Assembly: GCA_026014815.1 (NCBI GenBank) | Contig: JAOZHP010000052.1 | Span: forward strand, 1 to 39,006 | DNA length: 39,006 nucleotides | Direction of reading: 5' to 3' | DNA from: Candidatus Bathyarchaeota archaeon | GTDB taxonomy: Archaea; Thermoproteota; Bathyarchaeia; TCS64 | Shown: piece after piece, positions 8,079 through 16,035 of the stretch | Position numbering within the stretch: position 1 is the stretch's first letter | Layout of the letters: each line of letters opens with the position of its first letter | Notes under the pieces: model-generated | What the model was told of the DNA's origin: nothing | What the model saw: the letters and a program-made list of their open reading frames with translations, nothing else | Database searches by the model: none | Made by a program: the position numbers and the translations under genes

Positions 8079-8618
8079 TTACTGAGAAAATACAATCCAA
8101 TCATTAGTGTTTTCATTGTCGATTATCTTACTTATTTTTAATTTCGTTTTATTAAATAACTCAACTAGTTCATTTTTTGTGAATACTTTTCTCAACGCAG
8201 TTACCACTTGAAGCGCGTCTGCTGACCCTGTTCTATTCATCTCAGTGAGCATCTTTACTGGATCATTGACATTCTGGATAACTGTCACAGAAATGATTAT
8301 TTGATACACCGAGTCCTTGAAAGGAAGATTTTCAGAGTCACCGTTAACAAGATGTATGGAGTGAAGTCCCTCGGTTCTTTTCAACGCTGCCTCTAGTAAG
8401 CGCGGTGAAAGATCTAAACCAACTGATGTACGTGGGAGTTGGTTCAATATCAAGCCTGTGCCGCAGCCGTTGTCTAGAACCAAGTCACCGTCATTAATAT
8501 TGAGTTCAGGTAGGAAGCTGTCGTATTTTTTCTGTTGTTCCTCGGTGTATCTGAGGTCGTAGATCCTTCCACCGAGGTCATTGTATCTGTTCTTGATGAC
8601 TCGTTTATGGTTGCTCAT
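8079..8618 (-). CDS. Class I SAM-dependent methyltransferase (small)
   Basis: The product has 179 residues. The Rossmann methyltransferase motif I is LVLDNGCGTGLIL (about 45-57), followed by VGLDLSPRLLEAA (motif II region), the acidic VNGDSENLPF (motif III region) and IIISVTVIQNVNDP (motif IV). The C-terminal part is shorter than in most family members and ends in DNENTNDWIVFSQ. The order of motifs is that of UbiE/COQ5- or Bud23-like enzymes; the substrate is unknown. It is transcribed away from argH, with 57 bp between the two starts. Confidence 0.85.
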   Translation of the reverse strand: MSNHKRVIKNRYNDLGGRIYDLRYTEEQQKKYDSFLPELNINDGDLVLDNGCGTGLILNQLPRTSVGLDLSPRLLEAALKRTEGLHSIHLVNGDSENLPFKDSVYQIIISVTVIQNVNDPVKMLTEMNRTGSADALQVVTALRKVFTKNELVELFNKTKLKISKIIDNENTNDWIVFSQ

Positions 8619-8675
8619 GGTTGCGTCTCATTAGTTTCTAATACTTGCTTTCATACAGTGTTTTATGTGTTTTAA

Positions 8676-10163
8676 ATGGTTCAATCCAAGCCTGATGACT
8701 GGGAAAGGTTCGGCAGGGCAAGAAAGGCCAGCTCACCATGGATAGAGGAGCTAAACAAGTGGAGAGCTGAACCCAGACCTTTTGACGTTGCATCCTATTA
8801 TGGTCAGGTTCTTATTCATAGAGCACACACCGTGATGCTTGCAGAAGAGGGTATTATCACAAAGGAAGAAGCAGCTCTGATAGTTAACGGCATAAAAAAA
8901 GTTGAGAAAATGGCTCAAGATAACCCCAAGCTTGTTGGCTACATGTCCACCGAAACCGCGTTAATCAAAAAAGTCGGCGAGGCTGGAGGTAAGATGCATA
9001 TCGGGAGGAGCAGGAACGACCTTGGTCATACACAAAGGAGATTATATTACCGGGACCAAATGAATCGGCTCATCGCCTCGATCATCGAGTTCAGAGCGAG
9101 GCTAATCGAGACCGCTGAAAGAAACCTCGACACAGTTATGCCAGGATATACTCATTGGAGGCAGGCACAGCCAATCACCTTAGCCCACTACATCATGGGG
9201 CACGTGGAGGCTGCTGGTCGCTCTGTGAAACGTCTTGAAGACGTCTACAGCAGGACAAACATCAGTCCTCTCGGCTCAGCTGCCTTCGCTGGCACAGGAT
9301 GGCCTGTCAACAGGGAAAGAACAATGGAGTTTCTTGGGTTTGACGGTCTAATGATGAACAGTCATGACGGCGTCGCGGCTATCGATTACTACATGGAGTT
9401 TGCAGCGGCTCTAGCTATCCATATGTCTAATCTGAGTAGGCTTGCTGAAGATTTGCAGATTTGGTCCTCAGATGAGTTCAAGTTATTAGATCTAGATGAG
9501 GCGTACGCAGGTACTAGTAGCATAATGCCTCAGAAAAAGAACCCGTTAGTACTTGAGCAGGTGAAGAGTTACTCCGCTGAGTCCATCGGGGCAATGGTGT
9601 CAACTATAACCTCCATGAAGGGAACCGCTTACACAAATATCGTTGACAGGATGATGCTTGAGCCTGTGATCATAGACACTGCTGTAGGTAGCACCAATGT
9701 GATGGGGGGCGTCGTACAGACCTTGATCCCTCTTAAAGAGAATATGATGAATAGACTCAGGGAGGGGTTCTCCACGATGACCGATCTAACTGACACCCTC
9801 GTACGTCTCTATAACCTGTCTTTCCGACAAGCCCACGATATCATTGTAGACGTAACCATAGACACCATAAACAAAGGAATGAAAGCCGAGGAAATTACCC
9901 CAGAAATGATCAGTGAATCCGCGAAGAAGGTAATAGGAGAATCATTGACTGTTCCTGAAAACGATCTTCGTCAAGCACTGGACCCTTCATTGAATGTTCG
10001 ACGGAGAAACGGGATCGGAGGCCCAGCGCCAGATGCAGTTAAGGCAAATATTGAGGCTCAAAAGGGTAGGGTAAATGACGAGAAAATACGTCTCGCGGAG
10101 CGGTTGGGGAGAATAGATCGGGCAAAAAATATACTTTATGAAGCAGAAGAGAACCTAAGGTGA
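8676..10163 (+). CDS. argH: Argininosuccinate lyase
   Basis: The 495-residue protein belongs to the fumarase/aspartase superfamily. Visible motifs are MHIGRSRNDLGHTQ, PGYTHWRQAQPITLAHY (TxxH region with a catalytic His), SPLGSAAFAGTGWPV and the superfamily signature GTSSIMPQKKNP (about residue 284-295). It splits argininosuccinate into arginine and fumarate, the last step of arginine synthesis. argG is not in the window. The start ATG at 8676 follows directly on a TTTTAA stretch with little leader. The C-terminal region after residue 380 differs from bacterial ArgH but fits archaeal length. The nitroreductase gene follows 4 bp later. Confidence 0.94.
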   Translation: MVQSKPDDWERFGRARKASSPWIEELNKWRAEPRPFDVASYYGQVLIHRAHTVMLAEEGIITKEEAALIVNGIKKVEKMAQDNPKLVGYMSTETALIKKVGEAGGKMHIGRSRNDLGHTQRRLYYRDQMNRLIASIIEFRARLIETAERNLDTVMPGYTHWRQAQPITLAHYIMGHVEAAGRSVKRLEDVYSRTNISPLGSAAFAGTGWPVNRERTMEFLGFDGLMMNSHDGVAAIDYYMEFAAALAIHMSNLSRLAEDLQIWSSDEFKLLDLDEAYAGTSSIMPQKKNPLVLEQVKSYSAESIGAMVSTITSMKGTAYTNIVDRMMLEPVIIDTAVGSTNVMGGVVQTLIPLKENMMNRLREGFSTMTDLTDTLVRLYNLSFRQAHDIIVDVTIDTINKGMKAEEITPEMISESAKKVIGESLTVPENDLRQALDPSLNVRRRNGIGGPAPDAVKANIEAQKGRVNDEKIRLAERLGRIDRAKNILYEAEENLR

Positions 10164-10167
10164 TGAT

Positions 10168-10674
10168 ATGGAAGCATTAGAAGCCATAATGAGTAGGAGA
10201 AGTATTCGAAAATACACTGATAAGAAGATTCCAGAGGAAACCATAAAGACGCTACTTGAGGCAGCGATGAACGCCCCTTCAGCGCACAATAAACAGCCTT
10301 GGCACTTCATCGTGGTGGACGACAGAGAGACTCTATACAAAGTCCCAGAGTTCCACAATTACTCCAAGATGCTTGAACAGGCGAGTCACGCCATTGTTGT
10401 GCTAGCTGACACCGAGATCCAGAACACAGATTTCTGGATACATGACACCTCGGCCTCGACAGAAAATATACTGATCGCAGCAAACGCCCTTGGACTTGGA
10501 GCCGTCTGGCTGGGGGTCCATCCACATGAGAACCTGATGTCGGAAGTGAAGAAGTTATTCAACGTTCCAGAAAACGTGACTCCCCTAGGCATCATCAGTC
10601 TAGGATACCCAGCGGAGGAGAAGCCGCCAAGGGAGAACTATAACGAGGAAAGAGTCCACCGCAACAAGTGGTGA
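10168..10674 (+). CDS. Nitroreductase-family FMN oxidoreductase
   Basis: The product has 168 residues. The start MEALEAIMSRRSIRKYTDKKI is the FMN-binding opening of the nitroreductase family, followed by AAMNAPSAHNKQPWHFIVV (NxQPWxF region) and, near the end, TPLGIISLGYPAEEKPPR, another hallmark. The family reduces nitro groups, flavins or quinone-like compounds with NAD(P)H; the natural substrate is unknown. It lies 4 bp after argH with AAGGTGATG across the junction as ribosome site, so it is likely co-transcribed, though no link to arginine is evident. It ends 1 bp before the convergent GNAT gene. Confidence 0.92.
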   Translation: MEALEAIMSRRSIRKYTDKKIPEETIKTLLEAAMNAPSAHNKQPWHFIVVDDRETLYKVPEFHNYSKMLEQASHAIVVLADTEIQNTDFWIHDTSASTENILIAANALGLGAVWLGVHPHENLMSEVKKLFNVPENVTPLGIISLGYPAEEKPPRENYNEERVHRNKW

Positions 10675-10675
10675 G

Positions 10676-11488
10676 CTACCTCACAACCTCAAGGTACCTG
10701 ACCGGGTAATCAAGCTGGTGAGTAAAACCTAGACGTAACGCCAGTTTTATGGAGGGCTCGTTTCTGGCCCAGCAGTGCCAACCAATTTTCCTGTATCCCA
10801 TCGATGCTCCATGCCTTATCACTGCCCTTGACGCTAATGTCGCTAATCCTTTTTTCCTATAATCCTTGACTGTTGCGACCCCGATCTCGAACCTGTCATC
10901 TGTATTATACTCGGACATGCACCAAGCCACGAACTCATCGTCTTTCCTGACGCAGTACCCGAAGCTCTTTTCAAAAAAATCCTGCACGGATGCTCGCTCT
11001 GATTGCGTTTCCTCTATGACATCATCGACGTGTTTGTAGTTGGATTTGAGGAGGGGTTCATCGATTAGCTCCAAGTTGTATCCTTTTGGAGGATCTACCT
11101 CAACGTCAATCTCTGAGGCGTCCAGCTCGTAGTATTTTCTTTCATTTGGGTATACCTTTACGCCCTTAAGATCATCAGTAAAACCGGTGTCTTTGGTGTC
11201 TGAAGGCAAGTAAACCACGAATCCCTGTGCTTTTCTCGCTACTATGTCTCGTTCGATCTTTTTCTGGATTGACTCTGTGATATCCTGTTTGTTTTCCTTG
11301 ATTTTACCAGAGATGAATATCCTAGCCTTCGACCAAGTCATTGCAACATGAGGGGAAGTGAGATCGTCAACAAGTATTCTTGATTTTGTGAGGCTTTTTA
11401 GTACTGACTCCACTGCCAAGTTATGATTCATGGGTTTGAAGACGCTTTTTGTTTTCACCCATTCTTTTTCAGACAGTTCCTGTAGCAT
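10676..11488 (-). CDS. GNAT-fold acetyltransferase (GNAT_acetyltran type)
   Basis: The product has 270 residues. The C-terminal half (about 140-270) is a GNAT fold: EFVAWCMSEYNTDDRFEIGV, then the acetyl-CoA loop VKDYRKKGLATLASRAVI and KIGWHCWARNEPSIKLALRLGF, a sequence typical of the family first described near zwittermicin A genes. The N-terminal half (about 1-135) resembles the poorly conserved front part of that family. The acceptor is unknown. ATG at 11488 is preceded by AGGGGG at about 11494-11499. Upstream lie a palindrome over its likely TATA and one copy of the window's repeated non-coding element. Confidence 0.85.
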   Translation of the reverse strand: MLQELSEKEWVKTKSVFKPMNHNLAVESVLKSLTKSRILVDDLTSPHVAMTWSKARIFISGKIKENKQDITESIQKKIERDIVARKAQGFVVYLPSDTKDTGFTDDLKGVKVYPNERKYYELDASEIDVEVDPPKGYNLELIDEPLLKSNYKHVDDVIEETQSERASVQDFFEKSFGYCVRKDDEFVAWCMSEYNTDDRFEIGVATVKDYRKKGLATLASRAVIRHGASMGYRKIGWHCWARNEPSIKLALRLGFTHQLDYPVRYLEVVR

Positions 11489-11510
11489 CAGTCCCCCTAA
11501 TCACGGACTA

Positions 11511-11525
11511 GAGATATAATATCTC
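11511..11525. promoter_or_regulatory. TATA-containing palindrome before the GNAT gene
   Basis: Arms of 7 bp (GAGATAT and ATATCTC) meet around one central A. On the minus strand the segment holds TATTATAT about 25-30 bp before ATG 11488, so it doubles as the probable TATA region and a possible operator. Confidence 0.5.
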
Positions 11526-11543
11526 CCTAAAAGTCAGGGGGAA

Positions 11544-11610
11544 TGCGTCTTTCTTTTACATGGCTGTGGATAGTATCCAAAATCTTGAAGGTTATTTTAA
11601 TAAATGCGTA
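11544..11610 (-). repeat. Dispersed non-coding element, copy B
   Basis: Read on the minus strand it begins TACGCATTTATTAAAATAAC, continues with the core CCTTCAAGATTTTGGAT, a short hairpin (TGGAT, ACT, ATCCA) and ends in AAAAGAAAGACGCA. It aligns end to end with the copy at 15068-15147: the first six bases, the core and the final AAGAAAGACGCA match, while the loop and the segment after the hairpin are shorter. It lies between the divergent GNAT and ilvD genes. Function unknown. Confidence 0.7.
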
Positions 11611-11685
11611 TTTATGTCCAAGAGGTTCATGAGCCAATTTTCGCGGTTTTTAGACGCGTTTTAGAGCTGTAATGATTCTGGTAAG

Positions 11686-11693
11686 TTTAATAT
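11686..11693 (+). promoter_or_regulatory. TATA box for ilvD
   Basis: TTTAATAT lies about 27 bp before ATG 11717. This predicts a leaderless or nearly leaderless transcript and supports 11717 rather than 11672 as the ilvD start. Confidence 0.5.
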
Positions 11694-11716
11694 CTCGTGA
11701 ATACTGCTACCTCGGT

Positions 11717-13399
11717 ATGAGTATTAATCCCCGTCACAGAAGCAGCAAGGTCTATGATGGACCCGACCGCATGAGCCATCGCTCCCTTCTCAAAGGAACA
11801 GGCGTATCAGAGGAAGACATGAAGAAACCACTCATCGCGGTCGCCAACAGCTTCACAGAGATAAACCCAGGTCACATACACCTAGACAAGCTAGCAGAGC
11901 AGATCAAACTAGGCATAGCTTCTGCAGGGGGTGTACCACGTGAGTTCAACACTATCGCTGTCTGCGACGGTATCGTCATGGGACATGAAGGCATGAAGAT
12001 GAGCCTACCTAGTAGGGAAGTAATCGCCGACAGTGTAGAGATCATGGCTGAGAGCCACGGCTTTGACGCCATGGTGTGCGTCACCACATGCGACAAGATA
12101 GACCCAGGTATGCTCATGGCGGCGGCAAGGATCAACATTCCAACAATATTCGTGCTAGGAGGCCCAATGGACCCAGGGTGCCCAACTTGGGGAAAATACA
12201 AAGGCAAGACCATCACAGTGCAAGAGTTATTTGAGGCAGCTAGCCTGAGAGTTAGCGGCAAGATGAGCGACGAGGAAGCACTCTACTTGGAGAACATATG
12301 CTGTGGAGCAGGTGCATGTGGAGGAATGTTCACCGCCAACACTATGCAATGCCTCATAGAGTCCATCGGGATGACTACATTGTATATGGCAACAGCCCAG
12401 AGCACTGGCATGGAACGTGCTAGACTAGCTCAGGACGCAGGAAAGAAGGTCATGGAACTCCTTGAGAAAGGGATCACTCCGCGAAAGATAATGACCGAGG
12501 CAGCATTCAAGAACGCTATCGTGGTGGATATGGCTCTTGGAGGAAGCACGAACACAGTACTGCACCTAACCGCAGTAGCCGATGAGTGTGGGATCGAGCT
12601 TCCATTAGATCTATTCGACGAGATAAGCAAAGAAACTCCCCATTTATGCAACATGGCGCCGGCGGGTCCAAACAAGATCGTGGATCTCCACACTGCAGGA
12701 GGCATACCCGCAGTCATGAAGAGACTAGAGGAAAAACTGGATACCAACGTCATAACAGCTACAGGCAAGACTTTGAAGGAGAACCTTGAAGGCGTAAAAA
12801 TGTACGATGATGAGATCATTCGACCCCTTGACAACCCCATCCATGAAACAGGTGGAATAGCCATCATGAGGGGAAACCTAGCACTCGATGGAGGCGTCGC
12901 CAAGATGGCCGCCATCGACTCCGCCATGTGGGAGTTCACCGGGATAGCCAAATGCTATGACGACGAGGAGTACGCGTTGAAGGCCATTCACGGAGGCGAG
13001 ATCAAGAATGGTGACATTCTGGTCATCCGATATGAGGGACCTAAAGGAGGTCCAGGGATGAGGGAGATGCTCGCCGCCACAAGCGCTGTAATAGGTTATG
13101 GACTTGACAGGGTTGCCATCTTGACGGATGGAAGGTTCAGCGGAGCCAGCAGAGGCCCCTGCATTGGACACATCGCCCCTGAGGCCGCGGTTGGAGGAGT
13201 TATCGCATTGGTTAAGGACGGTGATAAGATCAGCATCAACGTGCCCGAAAGAAAGCTGGATCTATTAGTATCTAACAAAGAGCTTGAGGCAAGGAAAACC
13301 TCATGGAAACCTCATCCACCCAAGGTTACCAAGGGATACCTCGCCAGATACGCCAAACTTGTGACCAGCGCCGATAAAGGTGCTGTACTGAAGATCTAA
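11717..13399 (+). CDS. ilvD: Dihydroxy-acid dehydratase
   Basis: From ATG 11717 the protein has 560 residues, the normal length. An in-frame ATG at 11672 would add 15 residues that lack family similarity and would start upstream of the TATA box at 11686. IlvD motifs are clear: [48 protein letters not shown] and [19 protein letters not shown], which contain cysteines for the iron-sulfur cluster. [12 protein letters not shown] and [16 protein letters not shown] are the later signatures. It dehydrates dihydroxy-isovalerate and dihydroxy-methylvalerate to the 2-oxoacids in branched-chain amino-acid synthesis. No other ilv gene is nearby. A hairpin with a T-rich stretch follows the stop. Confidence 0.96.
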   Translation: MSINPRHRSSKVYDGPDRMSHRSLLKGTGVSEEDMKKPLIAVANSFTEINPGHIHLDKLAEQIKLGIASAGGVPREFNTIAVCDGIVMGHEGMKMSLPSREVIADSVEIMAESHGFDAMVCVTTCDKIDPGMLMAAARINIPTIFVLGGPMDPGCPTWGKYKGKTITVQELFEAASLRVSGKMSDEEALYLENICCGAGACGGMFTANTMQCLIESIGMTTLYMATAQSTGMERARLAQDAGKKVMELLEKGITPRKIMTEAAFKNAIVVDMALGGSTNTVLHLTAVADECGIELPLDLFDEISKETPHLCNMAPAGPNKIVDLHTAGGIPAVMKRLEEKLDTNVITATGKTLKENLEGVKMYDDEIIRPLDNPIHETGGIAIMRGNLALDGGVAKMAAIDSAMWEFTGIAKCYDDEEYALKAIHGGEIKNGDILVIRYEGPKGGPGMREMLAATSAVIGYGLDRVAILTDGRFSGASRGPCIGHIAPEAAVGGVIALVKDGDKISINVPERKLDLLVSNKELEARKTSWKPHPPKVTKGYLARYAKLVTSADKGAVLKI

Positions 13400-13410
13400 C
13401 CCTTTTTCAC

Positions 13411-13425
13411 GAGCATTTTTTGCTC
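13411..13425 (+). terminator. Hairpin and T-rich terminator after ilvD
   Basis: The 5-bp arms GAGCA and TGCTC enclose five T, 12 bp after the ilvD stop. T runs occur in the loop and again at 13403-13407 and 13439-13444, consistent with archaeal T-tract termination. Confidence 0.45.
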
Positions 13426-13556
13426 ATTTACCTAGACCTTTTTCGTTAGAAAATGTGCTGTAAAAACCGTTGATTGACACAAAATCATAACAAAGTGTCT
13501 TCCATGCGTTTTTAGACTCCTAAATGGCATCATGTAGACTCGATTCAACGGTACCG

Positions 13557-13564
13557 ATATAAAT
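13557..13564 (+). promoter_or_regulatory. TATA box for the TrmB-type regulator gene
   Basis: ATATAAAT lies about 36 bp before ATG 13597, leaving a leader of about 10 bases. AGGTAGTGA lies within about 15 bp of the start codon and may serve as ribosome site. Confidence 0.5.
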
Positions 13565-13596
13565 CTTCATACTGGGTTAGGTAGTGACAGTTTACC

Positions 13597-14391
13597 ATGT
13601 CTGTACCTTCTTTGAGCGATAAAACGGAGAAAGCCCTCAGGGAGATAGGACTCACAGAATACGAAACCCTGGCCTATATCTCATTACTGGAGTATGACGA
13701 AATGACTGCTGAAGATATCAGCAAGACATCATCCATTCCTTACACCAAGGTATACAGTGTTCTTGACTCTTTGGAGGAGCGAGGCTGGTTAGAACATACC
13801 AATGGGCGACCTAGAATATACTACCCTAGACCTCCAGTTGATGCCTTGAAGGCTGAGGAGCTTCGCCTTGAAACCGAGTTCGATATAAATAGTAAAACGG
13901 TGGTAGACGAGCTTCAGCCAATATTTGAGAAGAAAGATATCAGGGAGTTACCTGAGATTTGGATTATTCGAGGCGAGGATAACAGCTTCAACAAGATCAT
14001 CGAGCTCATGGACAAGGCCAAGAAAGAGATCATGTTAGCCATCCCTTGGATACCAGAGGAGTTATTGAAGATATCACCTTCGTTCCAAGATATTCTTAAA
14101 CAGAACATTAGAAAATTCATGGACACTGATGTTCAGATCAAACTTCTCACAACCAAGGAAATCCTCAGTAGCATCAGTGGCCCAGAACTAGGTGTAATCG
14201 AAATTAGGCTTTGTGACAGCATGTTCGGTGGCGGATTGATCATTGATGACCGCGAGTGTATAGTTTTCCTTGATCTATCGATGCCGTATGGACCTGACAC
14301 CTCAATATGGTCAGAACATGAGACTCTTACCACGGTGGCAGGGATATACTACCAATACATGTGGGACAACTCTGAGCCTTTTACACCATAA
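13597..14391 (+). CDS. TrmB-family transcriptional regulator
   Basis: The product has 264 residues. The N-terminal TrmB winged helix (about 8-80) reads EKALREIGLTEYETLAYISLLEYDEMTAEDIS, then SIPYTKVYSVLDSLEERGWLE with the recognition helix. A short coiled linker follows. The C-terminal region (about 120-260) resembles the TrmB sensor domain: EIWIIRGEDNSFNKIIELMDKAKKEIMLAIPW, then FGGGLIIDDRECIVFL. Members bind sugars or other metabolites and repress or activate transport and metabolic genes. No sugar transporter is adjacent, so the target is not clear; candidates are its own gene, ilvD upstream or distant genes. Confidence 0.9.
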   Translation: MSVPSLSDKTEKALREIGLTEYETLAYISLLEYDEMTAEDISKTSSIPYTKVYSVLDSLEERGWLEHTNGRPRIYYPRPPVDALKAEELRLETEFDINSKTVVDELQPIFEKKDIRELPEIWIIRGEDNSFNKIIELMDKAKKEIMLAIPWIPEELLKISPSFQDILKQNIRKFMDTDVQIKLLTTKEILSSISGPELGVIEIRLCDSMFGGGLIIDDRECIVFLDLSMPYGPDTSIWSEHETLTTVAGIYYQYMWDNSEPFTP

Positions 14392-14458
14392 AAACACAGC
14401 ATCCTGAATTTAGTCCCAGATATTTGGTACAATAAAACGGATAAATGCCCATTCTACA

Positions 14459-14546
14459 TAGCACAGCGCTATCATCGAACACAAAACCAGTTTTGTTCTT
14501 ACCTGTTGGTGACGCGAGGACGAAAGTCCACCAGCCATCGAAGAAC
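14459..14546 (+). ncRNA. Candidate structured RNA
   Basis: Consecutive complementary arms are seen: ATAGC with GCTAT (14459-14473), ACAAAAC with GTTTTGT (14481-14496), and a longer nested hairpin. In the last one GTTCTT (14495-14500) pairs with AAGAAC (14541-14546), GTTGGT (14505-14510) with ACCAGC (14530-14535, one G-U pair) and GGAC (14518-14521) with GTCC (14526-14529), closed by a GAAA tetraloop. A 7-base bulge lies on one side. The second and third hairpins share two bases, so they may be alternatives. No known RNA family was recognised. The strand is a guess, since the arms would also pair on the other strand. Confidence 0.4.
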
Positions 14547-14930
14547 TAACTTTAGGGCTGATCTTCTCGAACCTCAACATTAATGACATTCATCGGAGGC
14601 AAAGAAAAAAATAATCAATATATAATTTAATTTCATAGGCATTTACACATAGGGTTTTTGTTTAGAAAATATCGGAAAAAGCTAAACTATTGTATACTTT
14701 GAAATGGTTTACACATCAAAAAGTTTCGTATTAAAATGGTAAGTTTATTTTTTCTGAGTATTGCATGAAGTCGATGTATATCATTTTTCATTCGATTGAA
14801 CGTAATGTTCCCTTTCAACTTTGTTCTGACAGGACCTCACAAATTAATACAGTTTTCATCCCCTTCAAAGTAATTCATGTGATTGTTTTGCGTCCAACTG
14901 GCGAAAAGCGTATAAAATATGTCAAAAAAT

Positions 14931-14957
14931 CACTTGGATATAATTTATGTCCAAGTG
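14931..14957. terminator. Two-sided terminator-like hairpin
   Basis: The 8-bp perfect arms CACTTGGA and TCCAAGTG enclose 11 bases. Six T follow on the plus strand and, on the other side, six A precede it, so the hairpin plus T-run works in either direction. It would end transcripts from the candidate RNA region on the plus strand, or read-through from the winged-helix gene on the minus strand. Confidence 0.5.
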
Positions 14958-15067
14958 TTTTTTAGGGGTTTATATTAAAGGCGTGTCTCAAAGTGCATAC
15001 GTTAAAAAACATAGTATTTTGCGTCACGAATTTAACATAAAAACGTAAATATTTTTTGTGTTTGTTT

Positions 15068-15147
15068 TACGCCTTATAGATAAGTAACCTTCAAGATTAT
15101 GGATGCATTTTGTATCCACGTTTTTACGTTGTATTAAGAAAGACGCA
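15068..15147 (+). repeat. Dispersed non-coding element, copy A
   Basis: It begins TACGCCTTATAGATAAG, then the core ACCTTCAAGATTATGGAT, a hairpin (TGGATGC, loop ATTTT, GTATCCA, with one G-U pair) and ends TTAAGAAAGACGCA. It is the longest and best-formed copy. It ends 8 bp from the 3' end of the convergent winged-helix gene. Confidence 0.7.
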
Positions 15148-15154
15148 AAGAGGC

Positions 15155-15913
15155 TTAGGGGGATAGGATCTCTGCCATTTTCTTACCCTCAGGACTCAGT
15201 GATATAGTATAGTTCTTTCTCGGACTTAGCCCGATTGTTTGCATTATTTTTCCCTTTAGATCCATAGGAATTTCCTCCAAAAGGTATAGGGTAATTGCGT
15301 CAATCTTTCCTTGGTTTTCTATAAACTCTACAATCTTTTCAGAAGTAATCCCGGTGCTCTCAGATAAGCCCCATAGGTCAATGGATTCCTTCCCGTATAG
15401 TGTGATGATGATCGCCAGGTGTGTTGACAGGGTTTGAAGTTTATCTAAGTCCCCGAAGTTCGTTTCACCTAGCTCAGGGAGCTTTGTTATTTCAATATTT
15501 TTTTCTATAGTTTTTTCGACTACTTTTTCTCTTACTTGGATAGGGGTATTTCCTCTGAAAATATCTAGTTGGAACGATGTTTCTCTGCCTTTTTGTGTTA
15601 GTTTCCAGAGATCGAATGTGTACCGTTTAGTATAGGGCATGGTGGTGGGTTTTCCCCTCTCTTCTGCTTTTCGGACAAGTCCTACGTCCTGTAGGGCACT
15701 TAGCCAATTGTTCAGCTCGACTTTGGTTAATTTGATTCCTTGCTCGTCCAGAATGGGCTGCATATCATAGGTTGTAAGATATTCATGCTCTGAATCCCTT
15801 AATATTAGAAATATGTGACGGGCGTTTCTGCTCTGTAGAGGCCTTAGTGTTTTCTCGAATATTTCCTCTAATTCCTCCTTGTTTGGAGGTTTGGAACTGT
15901 CCTCAGGGGGCAT
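15155..15913 (-). CDS. Winged-helix protein of unknown function, probable DNA-binding regulator
   Basis: The product has 252 residues. Residues about 25-95 look like a winged helix: SRNARHIFLILRDSEHEYLTT, then LTKVELNNWLSALQDVGLVRKAEE and KRYTFDLWKLTQKG as wing and tail. A polar linker with VREKVVEKTIEKNIEI (about 128-145) may be a coiled coil. The C-terminal part (about 155-252) appears to hold a second helical or winged domain: HLAIIITLYGKESIDLWGLSESTGITSEKIVEFIENQG, ending in YTISLSPEGKKMAEIL. I do not recognise the family. GAGG lies 5-8 bases before ATG 15913. A 23-bp perfect palindrome just upstream suggests self-regulation. Confidence 0.7.
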   Translation of the reverse strand: MPPEDSSKPPNKEELEEIFEKTLRPLQSRNARHIFLILRDSEHEYLTTYDMQPILDEQGIKLTKVELNNWLSALQDVGLVRKAEERGKPTTMPYTKRYTFDLWKLTQKGRETSFQLDIFRGNTPIQVREKVVEKTIEKNIEITKLPELGETNFGDLDKLQTLSTHLAIIITLYGKESIDLWGLSESTGITSEKIVEFIENQGKIDAITLYLLEEIPMDLKGKIMQTIGLSPRKNYTISLSPEGKKMAEILSP

Positions 15914-15928
15914 ATTTACCTCAATCCT

Positions 15929-15951
15929 ATATTCAGGATAATCCTGAATAT
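15929..15951. promoter_or_regulatory. 23-bp perfect palindrome (operator candidate)
   Basis: Two 11-bp arms, ATATTCAGGAT and ATCCTGAATAT, flank a single A. The palindrome sits 16 bp before the start codon of the winged-helix gene, where its promoter must lie, and about 85 bp before the 2-hydroxyacid dehydrogenase start. Its symmetry and position are those of a site for a dimeric repressor, most simply the winged-helix protein itself. Confidence 0.7.
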
Positions 15952-15961
15952 TAATGTTACT

Positions 15962-15980
15962 GATCAGAAAAAAACTGATC
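15962..15980. promoter_or_regulatory. Inverted repeat upstream of the 2-hydroxyacid dehydrogenase
   Basis: GATCAG and CTGATC flank seven A. It lies just upstream of an AT-rich TATA-like segment (TAAATTATA, 15983-15991) on the plus strand. It could be a second operator in this divergent promoter region or a weak hairpin; it differs in sequence from the 23-bp palindrome next to it. Confidence 0.4.
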
Positions 15981-16035
15981 GATAAATTATAGAAAAAAAT
16001 ATACCAAAGGAAGCTGAAAAATACTCAGAAAAGTC

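Larger units (their letters stand above)
14392..15154. other. 763-bp stretch without a convincing protein gene
   Basis: The AT-rich spacer between the TrmB gene and the convergent winged-helix gene holds a cluster of inverted repeats that could fold as RNA (14459-14546), a two-sided terminator-like hairpin (14931-14957) and copy A of the dispersed element (15068-15147). A 66-codon reading frame at 14765-14965 has no recognisable features and runs through the hairpin, so it is not called. Confidence 0.6.

Noticed and set aside
7985-8116. Longer N-terminus of the LSm protein
   Set aside because: The extra residues overlap the methyltransferase gene, lie upstream of the LSm TATA box and do not resemble LSm proteins.
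14495-14546. Hammerhead ribozyme or RNase P RNA fragment, because of GAGGACGAAAGTCC
   Set aside because: The hammerhead core CUGAUGA is absent (the nearest is CTGTTGG), and the RNase P conserved regions, including the 3' partner of the P4 helix, are not present.
14765-14965. 66-codon reading frame in the large spacer
   Set aside because: It has no recognisable motif, no ribosome site, biased AT-rich composition and runs through the terminator-like hairpin.
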